This document shows, piece by piece, positions 60,194 to 64,000 of a DNA stretch of 64,000 nt. The translations under genes were made by a program, and so were the position numbers. Under the pieces are notes generated by a model. The model saw nothing but the letters and a program-made list of their open reading frames with translations, was not told where the DNA came from and ran no database searches. Source of the DNA: Phaeosaccion multiseriatum (taxonomy: Eukaryota > Ochrophyta, other classes). Numbering within the stretch: position 1 is the first letter of the stretch; the number at the start of each line of letters is the position of its first letter. The DNA lies in the NCBI GenBank assembly GCA_965112735.1, contig OZ218961.1, positions 1,178,001 through 1,242,000 of the forward strand, in the 5' to 3' direction.

Positions 60194-63100
60194 ATGAGCA
60201 TGCTGTAAATGCGCATGCATCGATGTGTGTGACGAGCATGCTGTAAGTGCGCATATATCGATGTGTGTATACCCTCCTTCGCTCCTCATGTGTACATTTA
60301 CTCCATTGATATATAAGCTAAGCATATCTTACGTGCTGTTTCCCCCTCTCTTCTCTCTGCCTCACTCTCCCCCACCCTCCCTCCTTCCCTCCCTCCCTCC
60401 CTCTATCTCCCTCCCTCCCTCTCTCTCCTTCCATCTCCATCTGTCTACCGACCTACCTATCTTCCGTATCCCGACTCTATCGATCTTTCTGTATCTATCC
60501 TTCGTGTCCGGCTCCTCCCTCCTTCTGTCCGACCGACTCCTCCCTCCTTCCTCCTCAGGTGATGGATGTGGTGCAGCAGTCCCTCGAGGTGCTCGGCTGG
60601 AGCGATGACCGCAGGTAAGATGGCAGTGGATGGATGGGTCATCTCTCTCTGTGTTGTTGTTGTTCTTGCTGCTGCGGTTTGTGGCAAAAGGCACTTGAAA
60701 GTTGATTATGGGTGTCATCTGCCTTGCCTGCACATGAACACACATACACTCATACAATGCACACACGCATACACACCCACAACACACACACATACACACA
60801 CACACACACAATACACATACAGAGGCCTGGCCCCCATGCACATCAGCCCGACAGATGGCCGCTTCCAGGTGGGTGGGTTTGTATGTCAATGAAGTTGTGT
60901 GTGTATGTCACTGGGTGGGTGGGTGGGTGGGTGGGTAGAGAAGGGAGAGTCGGTGGAGGATAGAGAGAGAGAGGAAGAGGAACAGAGACAGAGAGAGGAG
61001 AAAGAAACAGAGGGAGGAAAGAGAGACGCACAGGGCTGGGATAGAAGGAGACAGGGAGACACACAGGGCTGGGATAGAGGGAGACAGGGAGACACACAGG
61101 GCTGGGATAGAAGGAGACAGGGAGACACACAGGGCTGGGATAGAGGGAGACAGGGAGACACACAGGGCTGGGATAGAGGGAGACAGGGAGACACACAGGG
61201 CTGGGATAGAAGGAGACAGGGAGACACACAGGGCTGGGATAGAGGGAGACAGGGAGACACACAGGGCTGGGATAGAAGGAGACAGGGAGACACACAGGGC
61301 TGGGATAGAAGGAGACAGGGAGCCACACAGGGCTGGGATAGAAGGAGACAGGGAGACACACAGGGCTGGGATAGAAGGAGACAGGGAGACACACAGGGCT
61401 GGGATAGAAGGAGACAGGGAGACACACAGGGCTGGGATAGAAGGAGACAGGGAGACACACAGGGCTGGGATAGAGGGAGACAGGGAGACACACAGGGCTG
61501 GGATAGAAGGAGACAGGGAGACACACAGGGCTGGGATAGAGGGAGACAGGGAGACACACAGGGCTGGGATAGAAGGAGACAGGGAGACACACAGGGCTGG
61601 GATAGAAGGAGACAGGGAGACACACAGGGCTGGGATAGAAGGAGACAGGGAGACACACAGGGCTGGGATAGAAGGAGACAGGGAGACACACAGGGCTGGG
61701 ATAGAAGGAGACAGGGAGACACACAGGGCTGGGATAGAGGGAGACAGGGAGACACACAGGGCTGGGATAGAGGGAGACAGGGAGACACACAGGGCTGGGA
61801 TAGAAGGAGACAGGGAGACACACAGGGCTGGGATAGAGGGAGACAGGGAGACACACAGGGCTGGGATAGAAGGAGACAGGGAGACACACCGGGCTGGGAT
61901 AGAAGGAGACAGGGAGACACACAGGGCTGGGATAGAGGGAGACAGGGAGACACACAGGGCTGGGATAGAAGGAGACAGGGAGACACACAGGGCTGGGATA
62001 GAAGGAGACAGGGAGACACACAGGGCTGGGATAGAAGGAGACAGGGAGACACACAGGGCTGGGATAGAAGGAGACAGGGAGACACACAGGGCTGGGATAG
62101 AAGGAGACAGGGAGACACACAGGGCTGGGATAGAGGGAGACAGGGAGACACACAGGGCTGGGATAGAAGGAGACAGGGAGACACACAGGGCTGGGATAGA
62201 AGGAGACAGGGAGACACACAGGGCTGGGATAGAGGGAGACAGGGAGACACACAGGGCTGGGATAGAAGGAGACAGGGAGACACACAGGGCTGGGATAGAA
62301 GGAGACAGGGAGACACACAGGGCTGGGATAGAAGGAGACAGGGAGACACACAGGGCTGGGATAGAGGGAGACAGGGAGACACACAGGGCTGGGATAGAGG
62401 GAGACAGGGAGACACACAGGGCTGGGATAGAAGGAGACAGGGAGACACACAGGGCTGGGATAGAAGGAGACAGGGAGACACACAGGGCTGGGATAGAAGG
62501 AGACAGGGAGACACACAGGGCTGGGATAGAGGGAGACAGGGAGACACACAGGGCTGGGATAGAGGGAGACAGGGAGACACACAGGGCTGGGATAGAAGGA
62601 GACAGGGAGACACACAGGGCTGGGATAGAAGGAGACAGGGAGACACACAGGGCTGGGATAGAAGGAGACAGGGAGACACACAGGGCTGGGATAGAAGGAG
62701 ACAGGGAGACACACAGGGCTGGGATAGAAGGAGACAGGGAGACACACAGGGCTGGGATAGAAGGAGACAGGGAGACACACAGGGCTGGGATAGAGGGAGA
62801 CAGGGAGACACACAGGGCTGGGATAGAGGGAGACAGGGAGACACACAGGGCTGGGATAGAAGGAGACAGGGAGACACACAGGGCTGGGATAGAAGGAGAC
62901 AGGGAGACACACAGGGCTGGGATAGAAGGAGACAGGGAGACACACAGGGCTGGGATAGAGGGAGACAGGGAGACACACAGGGCTGGGATAGAGGGAGACA
63001 GGGAGACACACAGGGCTGGGATAGAAGGAGACAGGGAGACACACAGGGCTGGGATAGAAGGAGACAGGGAGACACACAGGGCTGGGATAGAGGGAGACAG

Positions 63101-63788
63101 GGAGACACACAGGGCTGGGATAGAAGGAGACAGGGAGACACACAGGGCTGGGATAGAAGGAGACAGGGAGACACACAGGGCTGGGATAGAAGGAGACAGG
63201 GAGACACACAGGGCTGGGATAGAGGGAGACAGGGAGACACACAGGGCTGGGATAGAAGGAGACAGGGAGACACACAGGGCTGGGATAGAAGGAGACAGGG
63301 AGACACACAGGGCTGGGATAGAAGGAGACAGGGAGACACACAGGGCTGGGATAGAAGGAGACAGGGAGACACACAGGGCTGGGATAGAAGGAGACAGGGA
63401 GACACACAGGGCTGGGATAGAGGGAGACAGGGAGACACACAGGGCTGGGATAGAGGGAGACAGGGAGACACACAGGGCTGGGATAGAGGGAGACAGGGAG
63501 ACACACCGGAACAGAGGGTGAGATGCAGCGCGGGAGGAACAAGTTGTGCCCCTCGCCTGACGTGTGCGAATACACAACTCCTCCTCCTGTTAATGCCTAA
63601 TGACTCACACCTAATGACTTGTACCTAATGACTTATGCCTCATGACTTGTGCCTAATGACTTCTTATGCCGCAGGCCTCTTCAACGGTATCTCTGGGAGC
63701 GAGGGGCGACTCGTACTACGAGTACCTCTTGAAGCAGTTCTTGTTCGATAAGGAGGGAGGGCAGCGCTACCTTGGAAGGTATCAGCAG
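56033..63788 (+). CDS. Class I alpha-1,2-mannosidase (glycoside hydrolase family 47), 5' part
   Basis: Nine exons join in phase: 56033-56200, 56596-57189, 57643-57784, 58464-58573, 58860-58948, 59939-60083, 60559-60614, 60823-60868 and 63675-63788; the gene continues beyond the window. GH47 enzymes trim Man9 N-glycans in the ER/Golgi. A signal-anchor-like hydrophobic start ([18 protein letters not shown]) is followed by an unusually long stem (exon 2, 198 codons) of Ala, Gly and Gln containing several AVGDTA-like segments, then the catalytic barrel: [61 protein letters not shown] (catalytic Glu), [17 protein letters not shown] and [14 protein letters not shown] (catalytic Asp). The last conserved Glu and the calcium-binding Thr lie downstream. 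Intron 8 is 2.8 kb and mostly minisatellite. ER versus Golgi subtype cannot be settled. Confidence 0.93.
57815..58196. repeat. ~43-48-bp minisatellite in mannosidase intron 3, about eight copies
   Basis: Units contain CTACGTAAGGGGTGCATGTC, then TATATTGG (or TATGTTGG) and GTGTATATGTGTCT. Each unit carries ACGTAAGG, which resembles a splice donor core (GTAAGG). Confidence 0.93.
58259..58442. repeat. (CCAA)n in mannosidase intron 3
   Basis: About 180 bp of CCAA with GACC and GATAAACC interruptions, ending 20 bp from the acceptor of exon 4. Confidence 0.95.
59148..59825. repeat. (CTCA)n in mannosidase intron 5
   Basis: About 680 bp of ACTC tetranucleotides with ATTC, GACT and ACCC variants arranged in larger repeated blocks; the longest tetranucleotide tract in the window. 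Confidence 0.96.
61032..63507. repeat. 33-bp minisatellite, ~75 copies, in mannosidase intron 8
   Basis: Tandem 33-bp units (GGGCTGGGATAGAAGGAGAC plus AGGGAGACACACA). Almost all units differ only at one base (GATAGAAGG versus GATAGAGGG); two rare variants occur near 61321 (GCCACAC) and 61889 (CACACCGGG). Because 33 is divisible by three and the unit lacks stops in several frames, both strands show ~900-codon open frames. The array lies between exons 8 and 9 of the mannosidase, whose coding sequence is continuous across it, so it is intronic. Confidence 0.97.
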
Positions 63789-64000
63789 GTAAGACTTACG
63801 TAGGGCCAAAAAGCACTGCCGTGCTGTTGTGCTGTTCTGTGCCTTGCATTGCCTTGCCTCAGCTCACCTCTCTCGCTCTCTCTCCCCCCCCTCCTCTCTC
63901 TTCCTCACCCACTCTCTCTCTTTTTCACTCTCTCTCCCTCTCTCTCACTCTTTCTCCCCCCTCTCCTCCCCTCCCCTCCCCCATCCTCCCCTCTCCTCCC
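63789..64000. other. Start of mannosidase intron 9
   Basis: Donor GTAAGA follows exon 9. The remainder is pyrimidine-rich (CT and CCCCTCC runs) with nothing coding visible up to the window edge. Confidence 0.8.

Noticed and set aside
60843-63628. Four overlapping ~900-codon open frames on both strands
   Set aside because: All are translations of the 33-bp minisatellite (33 = 11 codons, no stops). Mannosidase exons 8 and 9 join in phase across it.

Overview
This window looks like nuclear DNA of an intron-rich, GC-rich eukaryote, most likely a free-living alga or other protist. Genes are split by many short to medium GT-AG introns, coding exons join in consistent phase under the standard code, and introns and spacers are saturated with micro- and minisatellites. 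FNIP-type leucine-rich repeat genes fit a protist, but I cannot name the species. No tRNA, rRNA or CRISPR array was seen. Layout, left to right: 857-4251 (-) holds the 5' half of a spliceosomal PRP16/DHX38 helicase gene, whose helicase core lies off the left edge. 4252-7600 is low-complexity with a doubtful acidic/basic protein ORF. 7650-27490 is a tandem segmental array of about 6.9 kb units (A, B and a truncated C). Each unit carries an FNIP-repeat gene on + and, convergent to it, the C-terminal exons of a glutamate-decarboxylase-like gene on -. FNIP copy A is a pseudogene, B and C are open, and the decarboxylase copies carry different lesions. A 2,718-bp segment with perfect 37-bp terminal inverted repeats (21457-24174) sits exactly at the B/C junction and is probably a DNA transposon. 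Next come a complete 10-exon zinc alcohol dehydrogenase (cinnamyl-alcohol-dehydrogenase type; 27665-31600, +), an unrecognised 2-exon gene (33949-34853, -), an SLC10A7-type carrier (35337-38017, +), a repeat-rich spacer, the complete 25-exon alpha-COP gene (41315-54293, -), and, divergent from it, the 5' part of a class I (GH47) alpha-mannosidase gene running off the right edge (56033-63788, +). The recognisable genes are ordinary housekeeping functions: splicing (PRP16), Golgi-to-ER retrograde transport (alpha-COP), N-glycan trimming (GH47), an alcohol/aldehyde reductase and a membrane carrier. Alpha-COP and the mannosidase share a 1.7-kb divergent upstream region and both act in the early secretory pathway, but co-regulation is only inference. 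The unusual biology lies in the non-coding and duplicated sequence: the TIR element, the decaying FNIP/decarboxylase array, a 75-copy 33-bp minisatellite inside a mannosidase intron, a 600-bp TCC tract inside the dehydrogenase gene, and a short motif (TTGGTGATACAGC) that recurs in introns, exons and spacers across the window in both orientations.
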